A stretch of DNA of 64,000 bases from contig VZQC01006291.1 in NCBI GenBank assembly GCA_009823505.1, positions 466,541 to 530,540 of the forward strand. Direction: 5' to 3'. The translations under genes were made by a program, and so were the position numbers. Positions 11,461 to 22,722 of the stretch are shown here, piece by piece. Each line of letters starts with the position of its first letter. Positions within the stretch are counted from its first letter, which is position 1. The notes beneath the pieces were generated by a model. It made no database searches. It had not been told where the DNA came from and was given only the letters and a program-made list of their open reading frames with translations. The stretch is from Rhizomys pruinosus (Eukaryota; Chordata; Mammalia; Rodentia; Spalacidae).

Positions 11461-12353
11461 AAAGATAACATCACATTGACCATTATCACTTTACATATAG
11501 CTTGAAGTGTATGTCTCCAGTCTCCTCAGTTCTAAGATTTATGAGAAAGAACAAATCTCTCTTTAAAGTATATTAAAATATACATCAACTCAAAAAAATA
11601 AAATAAAATAAAATAAAATAAAAATAATAAAAATAAAAACAACAGCTTCTACTTTGCCTAGGCCCCAAGACCCGGGCTGAAGTAACCAGATCAACTGAGT
11701 CTACTCTAATGAGGCGAGCAGAATGAAAGCTAAATTATTTGGTCTGAGGGAAGCTGTGGAAGAACACTGAGGGAGACCCAGCCAGCACTACCCTCCTTGA
11801 AATTAAGATGACAACTGATTCCTAGTTGTCTTATTTTGAGTCTGGGGGTTCCCCTACCTATATTGCTTCTCTAGACGCAATAATCTGAGACTGTATTGTA
11901 CCCTGACTCATGTGGGGGGTCAGGAAGCGGAGTACAACATGCTAAGTGGAGCTGGTAGGGGAAGGAAAAGAGCAGAAGCTCTGCCTTAGAGTTAGGAGGT
12001 AAAGGAGATGGAAAATTGGGGACCACATTCCATGCTCCAGAGAGGGGCACTGCTCGGCTCCAACCTGTGGTCAGGTGGGGAGTGTGGACAGTGTGGCCAG
12101 ACCATGCAGGTATGTCCAACCTTTTGACATTGATGTTGTCATTTACAAATGTGTCAGGCTGCATTCACATCTATCCTGAGATGCATGTGGCCCACAGGCC
12201 GCAGATCCAACATGTCTATTTCACAAGACCCAGGCAATTCAATCTGGCTGATGCAGTGCTACATCTCCCCACAGATTTAATGGGCCACAGCCATCTTTTT
12301 CTAAGTTGTGAGCAGATGATTGATTCCTTGTCGGTGTTTCTCTCTCTTTCTAG

Positions 12354-12625
12354 GCCATTATGTTTATGTGGACACTTCCTTTGCCAAGCAGGGACAGAAA
12401 GCTATACTACTGAGTTCTGACTTGCAGGCTGAAGAATGGAGCTGCCTGCGCTTGGTCTACCAGATAACGACACCTCCAGGGTCTGTGTCAGACCCCAGCC
12501 AACTGAACCTCTATGTGAGACTGGAGGATGAAAGCTTCGATCGCTTGCTTTGGTCAGCTAAAGAGCCTTCAGACAGCTGGCTTATCGCCAGTCTGGATCT
12601 GCCACATAGCAACAAGAAATTCAAG
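12354..12625 (+). CDS. MAMDC2: MAMDC2 internal exon, C-terminal part of MAM domain 1
   Basis: This exon encodes 90 whole codons from HYVYVDTSF to SNKKFK, preceded by two bases (GC) that complete a glycine codon begun upstream. The acceptor ends in TTTCTAG and the donor after AAG is GTAGCC, so it enters in phase 1 and leaves in phase 0. The protein matches what I recall of MAMDC2, a secreted extracellular-matrix proteoglycan with four MAM domains. Visible MAM features are the EWSCLRLVYQ segment, which carries the third MAM cysteine, a strand-rich middle and the LLWSAKEPSDSWLIASLDL stretch. The first two cysteines of this domain must lie on an upstream exon that I could not find in the window. 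It is probably exon 3 of the gene, but the numbering is inferred. Upstream in-frame sequence in the + frame is intron read-through. Confidence 0.93.
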
Positions 12626-14010
12626 GTAGCCGGGGTTTAGGGGGAAGGTGCTGGGTATAGGACCTTCGCCTTATGCCCTGTGAGATCTTATAAAACTGCC
12701 AGTGAGGTTAGTTACATCATAGAAGATTAATGTAAATTAACGTTTTGTTCATTCCTCAAAAGAACTTCACAGATTTCCCACTATCTATTCAAAGGAGACT
12801 TTAGTAAGACTCCAGATGGTGCTTAAGTTAACCTCTTCAGTGGAAATGGATTTTCTAATGGGTTTGAAGGAGTACTTTCATTGCCAACAGTTTTGCTTCA
12901 TGCTTCTAAACTGTGTGAGAAGTGTGCTTATATTATCTTCCTAATGGGTTACTTGCTTCAAAGTTTGAACAAGACATTATCATAAAAGGAAACATGGAAA
13001 TATTTGAAAGAGGAAAGATATTTACAGGATGTTCCATATCTTCTAGAAAGAGGCTAATTGTTCTGTCAGAAATGCTGGAAAAGAAAGGCAGAGGCTATAG
13101 GAGGTGGAATGTGAAACTAGGAAAGGGCTGCGTTTGGAGTGTGGCCCTGACGGCACAAAAGAGAGCTCACAAGAGCTCCATTCCTGACATGCCCTTCTAT
13201 TCCGGCTCACATCTCTCTTCTTTGAAAAGCCTTCAAATACCACATATTCCTCTGATCTCCCCAGACTCTCTCCCCATTAGGTGGCCATTGAGCAAAGGAT
13301 CCCTGGGAGTCGGAGCTCCTATTTCACACCATCCTCCCGATGGTTATCCCATCCTAAATCTACCAGCATCACTAAAAAGTATCCAGCTAAAAACACAGAA
13401 GAGAAAGCTATTAGTTTAAGAAACAGGACCAGATGTGAACTCTAACATCCCTTGAAGTCAACCACATAAATTTTCACACTTTAATCTGTTCTTGGGGTAA
13501 CATTCTCAATTTTTTATCAAAGTAGATACTAAAAGTTGATGCTTCAGGCTCCCCCATCTCCTGTTGGAGACCTGTGACAGATTTGGGCTTCCTACCTTCT
13601 CCTCCGAGGATTTTTTTTTCTTTCTACTCCTGCTTCATCCGCTGACCACTCAGCACAGACTTCCCTAGGGGCACGGCTCTCTGTTCCATCTATGTCCAGT
13701 TACTGTCTCCAGAAGCACAGGGGGATGTGGAAGTCAGGATCACAAAGACATTTGAGTCTCAGCTTCCGCTGGACACCTTGCTCGTGTCGAAGTCATTAGG
13801 CTATATGTATGTGTTTGTGCGACACACATGTTTGCATGTACACGCATGAATGTGCACACTCATTCCTTTAATGAAATCCTTAATAAGTTTGATGTCTGGT
13901 AGCAATGAATTCAGACTGACAAACGACTCCTGACCAACAGCTGAAATGCTGGACAGAAAACATGGTGCTTTGAAGTCTGATTCCTCCCCCTCCCTCCATG
14001 TGTTGTACAG
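12626..14010 (+). other. MAMDC2 intron between the MAM 1 exons
   Basis: The interval has a normal GT…AG border on both sides. I recognise no repeat of known family and no gene in it. Open frames such as that at 12922-13419 have no recognisable protein similarity and no splice logic, and are treated as chance. Confidence 0.7.
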
Positions 14011-14095
14011 ATTTTGATAGAAGGTGTCCTAGGACAGGGACATTCGGCCAGCATTGCTCTCTTTGAAATCAAGATGACAACTGGCTACTGCATTG
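14011..14095 (+). CDS. MAMDC2: MAMDC2 internal exon, end of MAM domain 1
   Basis: An 85-bp exon between TTGTACAG and GTAAGT. It encodes ILIEGVLGQGHSASIALFEI followed by KMTTGYCI and the first base of a glutamate codon, so it enters in phase 0 and leaves in phase 1. It is too short and lacks the start codon needed to stand out as an open frame. The IEGVLGQG..ASIALFEIK pattern corresponds to the closing strands of a MAM domain, where other family members have the (V/I)ALDDI motif, and TGYC carries the fourth MAM cysteine. It joins in frame to the exon at 12354 (…KKFK|ILIEG) and to the exon at 17134 (GYCI-E|CDFEE). A degenerate copy of 37 of its bases lies at 11781-11817. Confidence 0.93.
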
Positions 14096-15672
14096 GTAAG
14101 TGAGTGCCATTATCCTTGCATGAGAATGCAAATCTCTTTCTACAATCTGTTGCCAGAAAGCATTGAATTGATCCTAAAGACCAAGTGGGTTACAGAGCAC
14201 AAAAATGCATAGTTCTTGGCTCGGGTCACTTGAATGCAGGCATTGTTTCTGTCTTCAGTGTGGGGAGGCTCATTAGCGTTCACTTGAACTGGCTGGCTTA
14301 ATGAAAGCAAAGTAGGTTCGGCAACTATATCATCAGCAGCGCCACTCTCACTAACCTCAGCCTATTCTAAGAAAAAGTTCTTGAAAAGACCAAAAAGAAA
14401 AAGTTCTGGGTTGCAGTAAACTCTGTTTTTCTGGCCTTTGCCTGATGCGCCTACACTGTAACACCTGCCTCCTCCTTTTCTTTCTTCGTACACCATTGCT
14501 GCTGTCTTAGCCACCACAATTACTACTTAGATTCTACTTGGTGTGGGCAGGTTGGCTGGGGGTCTGTGACAGCTTTTGAGAGGGCAGGAAGAAAGGACAG
14601 TCCCTGCCCCACCGGCGTCCAACTGTTCTTGCCTGCGCTGACAATAGCACTTTACAGAAAACACTGCAGAGAAGGGCTGGTGTGCTGAAAGGTACACTTA
14701 GGAGGAGGGGGTTTTCTCAGAGCACAGCCAACTGGGGAAGAGATCTGAGTAGGTCCAGGCACGGGTCAGAGATGAGCGTAGTCTGAAGTGGGATCACTCA
14801 GGGAGTTTCTTAGGAAGAGGCTGGTCTCAGGACAGGGAGCCTGGATTTAGGAATTTCAGGCTTGGGGTGTGTTACAAGTCAGCCAGCAGGGGACAGGCTC
14901 AAATGGTAAACTCTGGCTTCCATGTGGGAAGCATGGCAACAAGGAAAATACAAACACATAGGAGGTAGCAAAACCCTGGAGGAGACTCTGACCTTACAGG
15001 TGTTACATAAGGAGGGCCCCCGAACTGGGGGTTAGCACTGCAGAAGGACAAAGTCTGTGGATCTGAGAGCATTGACAGTATTTGGGCGGAGGACAGTATT
15101 TGAGCGAAAGGGAAAGTGAAAGGTGACCCTGAAGAAGGAGCCTTTGTTCACTTCCTGAAGTCCAGCTTCTCTGTTTTGATCTCCCAGTGATACCTCTAAA
15201 GCAAGGAAGGAAAACAAACTCAAGATACAGAGAGCTTCCAGCCAGGATCCTCCCTTGAGTATTCATTCTGTGCTGCCTGTCAGCACACCACCAGCAACCC
15301 TTTAGTCGCACCTGGGGAGCGCCATCTGCTGGCTCAGATTGCTCACTGCACCTCCCAGACTTCTTTTTCTTCACCTGCTAAATGGGGACAAAATTCTTCA
15401 GACATTGATTGGGTTCTCGTGAGAACTAACCAGATCATGGATTTGAGGGTGGTTGATGAGGTACTGGACACTCCAGAAATGTTCATTTCGTTTGTTCAGA
15501 TGGTTTTTGGTTTCTGGCTTGTTGAAAACAGAAGGGATGTCACATACTTTCATCTTGTTACCTTGTATGATCCTGGGGCCACCTCTCTTTGCTCTGCCAA
15601 CCTCTTCATTCCTAGTCTGTGAAAGGAGGGTAATAATAGTACCTATCTCAAGGGGATATGTTTAAGATTAAT

Positions 15673-15708
15673 TTAATTGATATAAAAAGCTTAATTGATA
15701 TAAAAAGC
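15673..15708. repeat. 18-bp tandem repeat, two units here
   Basis: Unit TTAATTGATATAAAAAGC, two perfect copies. The inverted copy at 37693-37746 has three perfect units. Confidence 0.95.
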
Positions 15709-16314
15709 TTAGAATAGTGCCTGGCACCCACTCTGTGGCAGCCTCGGTGCCGAATGTTGGCAGATGGTGCTGGGGCAAAGCTGAATATTAAATCTTGAAA
15801 TTTTTCAGTGCTTACTGATAACCGTATGAGCTAGGATCCTGGCGGGAAGGCAAAAGGGAGGGGGGTGAAACCTCAGTAATTTGAGAAAGCTCATCGCAAA
15901 GGTGCATGAGATAAAAACATCCTGCAAGAGCTAGCACAGTGACCAGAACCAGCACCGGCTGTGACTCGTGAGCAGCTATCTGGTTAGGTTTTACTGGAAT
16001 TACTGGAACCTGGAAACTGTAGCTGTGTTATCATGACCTCTGGACCAGGCTATTCCTTCCTTAGCCAAACATGGCACCCTAGCAGAGGTGAAGCTCAGGG
16101 GATAAACCCCTGATGTTATCCCCCTTCACCTCCCATTGGTGGAATCCAACAGGAGCCCTGAAGTCTGAGGGAAGGGGAGGGCATGGCTGCTTTTCAGACA
16201 GTTCAACCTCTGGAGGCTGAAGAGTAGAGAAGAGCAGAATGGGAATTGTCCTTTATTTTGTAGTAGCAGGATCATGTGGTCATTGGAGGGATTGGCTTAT
16301 AAATGTCTCGTCCC

Positions 16315-16572
16315 CCTTGGGCTGGAGAGATGGCCTAGCGGTTAAGAGCACCGACCGCTCTTACAGAGGACCCGGGTTCTATCCCCAGCAACCACATGGC
16401 GGCCAAGAACCATCTGAAACTCCAATTCCAGGAGAACTTCAGTTCCAGGGGAATCAGAGACCCTTTTCTGACCACTGCGGCATTGCACGACACGGGTGCA
16501 CAGACTTGCATGCAGACAGTACATTCATACACATACAGAAATAAATAAAATAAAATAAAATAAAATTTTAAA
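16315..16572 (+). mobile_element. B2/B3 SINE, long type
   Basis: Sense copy with both forms of the repeated segment (CTCCAATTCCAGGAGAA then TTCAGTTCCAGGGGAA) and an (AAAAT)n tail. Target duplication with one mismatch, ATAAATGTCTC(G/A)TCCC, at 16299-16314 and 16573-16588. Inverted-arm copy at 36830-37075. Confidence 0.93.
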
Positions 16573-17133
16573 TAAATGTCTCATCCCCATGAAAAGAACC
16601 TGTTGGTGGGGAGCAACTTATGGCAAACACGTCAATGTCTCCGAGGCACAGAGGTTTTACCTCTGTCTTTCTCATCTCTAATCAGGAGCTACAGAAGAGC
16701 CCAGGGCCTCAACTCTTCCTGCCCCACCTCTTCTGACTAGATACTTATTCATAAGAAAAGCAGGGGATTTTAGCATCTTGGAAATATGCCTATGAGCTTT
16801 GCTCACCATCTTAACAGGAAGAGATGGAGGACTGGGCCACAGAAATGGTGGTGGAGAAAATTTCTTAGAGTTCAGAGTATAACTCTAAAATATAACATCG
16901 AGATAGAAATGGTTGGACAAGTCACGTGACTGCCAAGAGGAAGGGCTATGATTCAGAGGGGCGATGATGAATTAGAGCACCAGTTCATTACTGGATCTCT
17001 GAGAAGTCCTGATCCAAAGGTTCCCATGGGCAATGGAGGAGAGAATGCCTAAGGGCAGACTCTGCAGTGAGTGTGGGGGCCCCAGCTGTGACTGCAGGTC
17101 CATGAATGTGTGTATCTATTTCTCTTCCCGCAG

Positions 17134-17271
17134 AATGTGATTTTGAAGAAAATCATCTCTGTGGCTTTGTGAACCGCTGGAATCCTAACGTGAACTGGTT
17201 TGTCGGAGGAGGCACTCCTCGGAACACGCACTCCATCCTCCCACAGGATCACACCTTCAGGAGTGAGCTAG
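17134..17271 (+). CDS. MAMDC2: MAMDC2 internal exon, start of MAM domain 2
   Basis: A 138-bp exon bounded by CCCGCAG and GTGAGC, phase 1 at both ends. It completes the glutamate begun in the previous exon and reads CDFEENHLCGFVNRWNPN, then NWFVGGGTPRN and ends DHTFRSEL plus the first base of a glycine codon. This is the typical start of a MAM domain: Cys-x-Phe-Glu-x(4)-Cys-Gly-Phe supplies the first two of four conserved cysteines, and DHT…SELG precedes the strand continued in the next exon. The exon lies within the left arm of a large inverted repeat, so an error-containing inverted copy appears at 36115-36254. This copy is the intact one, with correct splice sites and frame. Confidence 0.95.
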
Positions 17272-17639
17272 GTGAGCTCCTCACAAATGCAGTCCTCTTC
17301 CCAGGATGGACTTTGCCCTCACCTCCCACCTCCTTTGTTGGTCTCACCCAGGGACTTCGAGCCACAGAAGAGGGGGTGGGGAATCACAGCGGGACACCTA
17401 GTGGAAGAGGATTGAAGGACAAACCATGAGGTAGAGAGAACTTTGAACACAGCTCTGTAACTAAGAAGACCTCTGACCTTGGCTTACTGTTTTTACATTT
17501 CAGTGGAATGCTTTATTTCTTATCTATTTTTTGTGGTGTTATTGCTAAACACAAGGCTGGAATAAGCTCAGGTTCCTCTTCACCAAAAATAGATTGAAGA
17601 GTGACAAGTTCTTAAGAATTTCCCGTGAGGAGCATTGTG

Positions 17640-18125
17640 GAAGAGGGGGTGGGAAGATTGTAAGAGCCAAGGAAGAGGTGCATGACGGTATTGATAACGA
17701 GTCCTACAGGCTCCTGGGACCCTGCTCATATGAACCTACAGCAGTGGTGTCAGCATGCACAATACCCATGCAAACTCAAGCAGACAAAACCCAGCACAGA
17801 ACTGGGAAAATGGGCAGCAGATCTCAATTCTAGCTGAAGAAATATTGGCAGCTGGTTACTGTTGCGTGAGGAAGAGCTGATTGTCTTAAAGCAAGTGACT
17901 CTAGATTGGCTGACTATGGATGAACTTGCATTGAAGAAAGTCTGGGGGCACTAACTTGACACAATAGGCCTTGACACAAATGACATAATGTCTGAATTAC
18001 TTGGGGGAGGAGGAAGGCTGTGGGAGGGTGCCAAGAGAAGAGGATATATAAGTGATTAAGACTGATTGAGATGTTCTGTATGAAATACACAAAAATTCAA
18101 TTAAAAATTTAATCAAAAAAAGAGA
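17640..18125 (+). mobile_element. L1 3'UTR fragment
   Basis: Sense orientation with the GTATGAAATACACAAAAATT tail and an A-rich end at 18115-18125. Its middle (CAGCACAGAACTGGGAAAAT and the reverse of TGTGCTGGGTTTTGTCTG) matches the rodent L1 3'UTR. Repeated on the inverted arm at 35235-35800. Confidence 0.6.
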
Positions 18126-19097
18126 GAGAATTTTGCACTTCCCAGGCAGTGCAGATTATTCTTTGTATAGTGTGCAAGAGGGCCCCCTGGTGGCTAAGTA
18201 CACTGGTGCTTCACAAGGAAAAGGCAGAGGTTCTCAGTGAGGGATGGGGGAGCAAGCCTCCAAAAGACCAGGGCAAGAGCGAGTGCACTTCTTTGAGGGT
18301 TATCACTGCTCCTGCCTGGCCCTGGGAGGTTGTGTAAAGTCTCCCCAGTTACAAGAGTCCAGTCCTCAACTCCAAGGTCTTTTCCAAGTAATGAGAAGAT
18401 TCTGAATTCCCTTCAAGAGCAAAAAAATAAGACTATTGGTTCTTTTTCTTCTCTTTCATTATTGTCTAATCCTCGATGACACTGAGGTAATCCACTCAGC
18501 ATTGATAAATTAACAGTGATGACAGCATGCAGCCTGGCCTGAAGATTTGGCAACATTTTAGGGTTCCTTGCTTTCCCCTTGTTGCCGATAGTTTCTCTCT
18601 GCCTAATATTTCTTTAAGTATGTCTCCAACTTTCCTTCTGCAGTGCCCACCCCGAGGCCTACCTGGGCTCTGGACAGTTGATCTCCTGACCTCATTGTTA
18701 CCTTTGTTCATTCTCTGCCTCCTTCTTTGGCCCTAGAGTGTCAGATTCAATTTCCTACAGGGCGGGGCAGATAGAGTAAGCAAGTGGCATGTGGGCTGAG
18801 TGAGGACTGCAGCAAACTACAGAGCAGAGACCTGCAGTGAATAATCAGCTCCTGTGAACAGTGCTCCTGGTAATGTAAGCCCAGCTTGCCTACCTTGATT
18901 TTTCAAGGTAATCGGAATGAAAAGGATGTTTTGTGAAATTTCTCAATTTTTAAAAAGTTAATATTTTCTTTTAAAAGTAAATAATAAAAACACTAGGTAG
19001 ACTGACAAAAAGTTGGCTAACTCCAACTTTTCAGTTTCTGTTTTATGGGTTTCATTTTCTTTTTGCATGTTCAGGTTTACCGGAGCAGAATTTTTTT

Positions 19098-21043
19098 TTT
19101 TTTTACTTATAAAAGGAAGAGTTTATTTGAGCTTATGATTGATGGTTCCAGGGAATCGGAGTCCATTGTGGCAGGAAGCATGGTGGCCAGGGCTGGAGCA
19201 GCAAGCTGAGGGTCACATCTCACATTGAGCACAGGAAGCAGAGAGAGCAAGAGGCTGGAGACCACAAGGCTTGTTAAACTCACTAAGCCTGTCCCCAATA
19301 ACGTACTTCCTCCAGCACAGCCACACCTTCTAAGACCTCCAAGAACAGTGCCACCAACTGGAGATAAAATGTCTGAATACTTAAAGCCTATGGGGGACAC
19401 TCATTCAAACCAACACATTCTACTCCCTGGCCCCCATAGGCTCCTGACCATATAAAATGCAAAATTCATTTAGTCCAACCTTAAAAGTCCCCATAGTCTT
19501 TGCCAGTCTCGATTTTATTCAAAATTCTATTGTCTAAAATCTCTTCTGAGACACAGGTCAATCTTTTAACTGTAAGCTCCTGTAAAATCAAAATGTAAAT
19601 TACATGCTCCCAACATATAGCGGAACTGAATACACATTCCATTCCATCACAAGGGAGGAATAGAGGTATAGGGAGGAAATACTGGACAAAAATAAGGAAC
19701 CGGAAAAACCAGCAGGGCAAACACCAAGTCCAATAGCGCTCCATGTCGTGGACTTCTGGGACTTGACTTCCAAAGTGCGCTCTCAGATGGTTCAGTTCTT
19801 CCAGCTTTTCTTGCAGCATACATCTCTTTTCTTAGGCTGGTACCACTCCCTTGTGGCAGCTCTCCTTTTGGCAAATATCTCACAGGTTTGGCATCTTGAA
19901 TGTCTTTTTGGGTTCTCCGCTGCCAACCAGGCTTCACATTCACAAGCTTCACCACAATGGCTATTCAAGCGCCTTTTTTTATTCAAGGATGCCCCTGCTG
20001 TACTCTGCCTGGCCTCATCGTTGGCTTTCTGAAACCTTGGAGGAAGAACTTATGACCTCTTCACTCTTGCAAACTTCAGGCCTCTAAAGCCAGCACCACG
20101 TGAATGAAATTGCTGAGTTTGGCTGCCAAGTTCGGGATGGACTTTCTCCTACTTTAACCACATTGCAAATTTTCTCTGCCCTGAACTTGTTGGAGTAGAA
20201 AACGCTTCCAGTATTTTCCTTTCAAAAATTGGAGGCTTTAGCTGGGTGTGGTCTTGCCTTGAAGGTACTGATTCTGTTGTTACTTGTAAATCTCCAGGCC
20301 TTTCCTTAATTGCTTTAATCTTCTTATCAAAGGAACCTCTCCTTCACAATCCTTGGCTCACCTTAAACTTCTTCCTTAGTGGCAGTTTTTCAAGATCCCC
20401 AAACCTGTACATTCTGCATTTCTTTTTTGCCCCATCTGCTCTTCTTTCACTGTAGATCTGCACAAAATTCACCATCCATCAATACGCCACACTACCATTT
20501 CTACATTTAGGCTGGCTTGAAATATCCTCTGCCCCAAAGACATTATTTAGCCCATTCGCTTTAACTTAGCATCAGGCAAGCATTTGGCTGTGGGCAAACT
20601 GCTGCCCAGACTCTTCATCAAAATATCCCAGTTGCTGCCTAAACCATTATTTTCCTCTGGAACTACCATTTTTGCCACAATGCATTCTTCCAGGCTTCTA
20701 CTAGGATGGCCCCTTAAGCTTTCTTTACAGTAGTCAACAGCTTTTTCTAGCCTAAAGTTCCAAAGTCTTCCACATTTCTCCAAACATCCACCGTCGGTCA
20801 GGTTCTCCACAGCCAACACCCCACTTTCTGGTACCAAATAACGATATAGTCAATTACTTTTCTGTTGCTTGTGATAAAACCACCATGACCAAAGAACTTT
20901 TAAAAGGAAGAAGTTATTTTGAGCTTACGATTGAGGGTCCGGTAATCAGACTCCATTGTGGCCGAAAGCATGGTGGCAGGGGCAGGGGCAGAGACCATCA
21001 AGCGAGGGTCACGTGTCACAATGAGCACAGGAAGCAAGAGAGA
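19098..21043 (-). mobile_element. ERVL-MaLR element with R-U5-internal-U3-R-polyA layout, retroposed copy
   Basis: Read on the minus strand it starts at about 21043 within an LTR (R and U5 only), then has an internal non-coding region, then an LTR with U3 and R (19105-19415), ending in a 14-base A tract. The part before R is missing at the 5' end and U5 is missing at the 3' end, as in a packaged or polyadenylated RNA. It is flanked by a perfect 15-bp duplication (19083-19097 and 21044-21058) whose minus-strand context is TT/AAAAAAA, the L1 endonuclease preference. The internal region resembles MaLR internal sequence (the THE1 and ORR1 kind) and has no open gene. Family name below MaLR is not assigned. 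Confidence 0.8.
20819..20836 (-). promoter_or_regulatory. Probable tRNA primer-binding site of the MaLR element
   Basis: On the minus strand the sequence just inside the 5' LTR reads TGGTACCAGAAAGTGGGG. It closely matches the complement of a leucine tRNA 3' end, the primer type associated with ERVL elements. Its place between U5 and the internal region supports the LTR assignment. Confidence 0.6.
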
Positions 21044-22570
21044 GAGCAGAATTTTTTTAAGCAGCCATGGGGCTTGCTCACCTAAGACAAACTCAACTTT
21101 GCATGTAGCATTTTCATTTATTTGACTCTGTATTAGGTACGTGGAGAAAATGACAAAGAAAATGGCTCATCCCCAGGTGGTGATGTGTTTTTTCCTACAA
21201 AGTCATTAAACAAGATCATATGTGTCAGGTGTGGTCAGCAAAAGAAAGTAATAAAGTTCAAATATGAAATGCTCAGAGATGAAAGAAAGATGATAGATTT
21301 TCAGAACTGAAAGAGTGTTGGCAGGTATTCAGAAATAAAAGAATTCAGGAAGTCATGGTGAGTGAGATGAACTGATTTGAATGATGGGTATGGTTTTGCA
21401 GAAAGAGAGAAGAGTGGGCAGGAACAATGCTACATTGATGTAGCATCAACAGCCAGGTCATGAGAGTAGGAAGTGGGTGGAAAGGGCATGTATAGACAAA
21501 TCCAAAAGGCCTTGAAGGCCAAGAAGCAGATTTCAGCTTCATTGACAGAGGCAGAGGTCTTTAAACAGGGGAGAGACACCATCATACAATACATATGAGA
21601 CCAACCTAAAGCTGATTATCCAGGTAGAGGATAAAACGAGAGTAAGTGTGTAAAAGAACATCTCAGTAATTCTTTGGATAGAATTAGTCAGTCATAGAAA
21701 GAACTATGACAAGATAAACATTTCTACTTCCTACTTTTAAAAGAAAGGGTTGGCACTTTTGATAATATTGAACAATTGGAATTTTCAACCCTAAAGACAT
21801 ATAGCCCACTGCAGAAGCCACACTGGAAATGGGGAGGGTTCTTTTGGAGTGAGATGATATCCAGGCAGTGGCAGAAACCATACCATGAGTATACATGAGT
21901 AAGTTAACTCAAAACAATAAAATCTTACCAACTCGAGAAAAATGCAGGTGAATTTTTCCTTCATGCATTGAAGTAGAGTACATTTGAGAGTGCTTTTCTG
22001 TCATGTCTTATAATCATTTGAGCGCAAGGAGTGGTAAGGACCTTGAAAAGCAGGAGGTTCAAGGTGTGCTAATCTTGGTCATTATCACAGCTCCCCAGAG
22101 GTATAGGTTTAACTGTGCACAAGTGTCAAAGAACTTTCCGAAACCACTGAAAAATTAGTTCCAAGATGAAATCCTCTGGGAAACCAACACCATTTATGTG
22201 ATGATGGCATATTCAATGTGCCACTGTCATCCTCATTGATGATGAGAGCCAGCTGGATGCAGAAAATAGGGATTTCTTAGGACAGGCAAGACCAATCAAT
22301 GGACTAGTACCAAACTGTCCACTTGTCTATATATCCTGAATACAGTCCATCCCTGACAAGGCGAAAACCCCTAGTCCTTCCTCTGTGGCCACAGAACATC
22401 CTGGCCATATCAGGGCACTGAGGGATTAGAGAATGAGCCAGGCCAGGACTCAGATTACTTGTGCTTCAGCCTAGTTATCAGAGAACATGATTTCACTGAG
22501 CAAGCCCTTGACTTCTCAGTCTCCACTGATCTGTCTGCAATTGAGGAGCTTGCATTCAGTAATTTTTTTT

Positions 22571-22722
22571 TTTTTGGTCTTTTTGAGACAGGGTCTCCTT
22601 GTAGTCCCAGCTGTCCTGGAACTCACTCTGTAGACCAGGCTGGCCTTGAACTCACAAAGATCTGCCTGCCTCTGCCTCCCAAGTGCTAGGATTAAAGGTG
22701 TGCACCACCACGCCCGGCATTT
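22571..22722 (-). mobile_element. B1 SINE
   Basis: Antisense full-length B1 with TTTGGTCTTTTTGAGACAGG. T tracts lie on both sides and TGCATTCAGT stands at 22551 and 22732 as target duplication. Inverted-arm copy at 30728-30892. Confidence 0.93.

Larger units (their letters stand above)
1..12353 (+). other. Upstream intron of MAMDC2
   Basis: Intronic sequence 5' of the first visible exon. I searched for the signal-peptide exon and the exon that should carry the first two cysteines of MAM 1 and found neither, so both probably lie upstream. The stretch holds SINEs, simple repeats, a DNA-transposon relic and L1 fragments listed separately. In 287-815, 1540-1895, 2332-3130, 3390-3800 and 8420-10535 I see no gene and nothing beyond a weak SINE relic near 9150-9238. 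Confidence 0.7.
14096..17133 (+). other. MAMDC2 intron between MAM 1 and MAM 2
   Basis: It contains one full B2 insertion (16315-16572), a two-copy 18-bp repeat (15673-15708) and, from 14593 on, sequence that is repeated in inverted orientation at 27209-38830. The rest is unrecognised unique-looking sequence without coding signals. Confidence 0.7.

Noticed and set aside
12040..12235. The sequence just before the first visible exon might be an extra coding exon, since a 134-codon frame crosses it.
   Set aside because: The acceptor TTTCTAG at 12353 fits the known domain start (G-HYVYVD). The upstream part resembles an old dispersed repeat and has no MAM features.
12922..13419. A 165-codon + strand frame between two MAMDC2 exons.
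   Set aside because: It has no recognisable domain, and its composition and position fit chance openness in intron sequence. An alternative exon cannot be excluded without RNA data.
15003..15374. A 123-codon open frame on the minus strand, perfectly conserved at 38045-38416, looked like a duplicated conserved gene.
   Set aside because: The two copies are the mirrored arms of the same assembly block, so identity carries no evolutionary meaning. No homology, start context or splice logic is visible.
16320..16400. tRNA-like A and B box sequences (TGGCCTAGCGGTTAAGA, GGGTTCGATCC) that might mark tRNA genes; similar ones occur in every B2.
   Set aside because: They are the internal Pol III promoter of B2/B3 SINEs. 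The flanking body, A-rich tail and target duplications fit SINEs, and no cloverleaf acceptor stem is formed.
17594..17833. A + strand frame after the exon at 17134 that could extend the gene.
   Set aside because: It coincides with an L1 3'UTR fragment, and the exon ends at a good GTGAGC donor that joins in frame to 49734.
20547..20837. A 96-codon minus-strand frame inside the MaLR element that might be a retroviral gene remnant.
   Set aside because: It lies in MaLR internal sequence, which is known to lack functional genes. It shows no gag or pol motif and starts in the primer-binding site.
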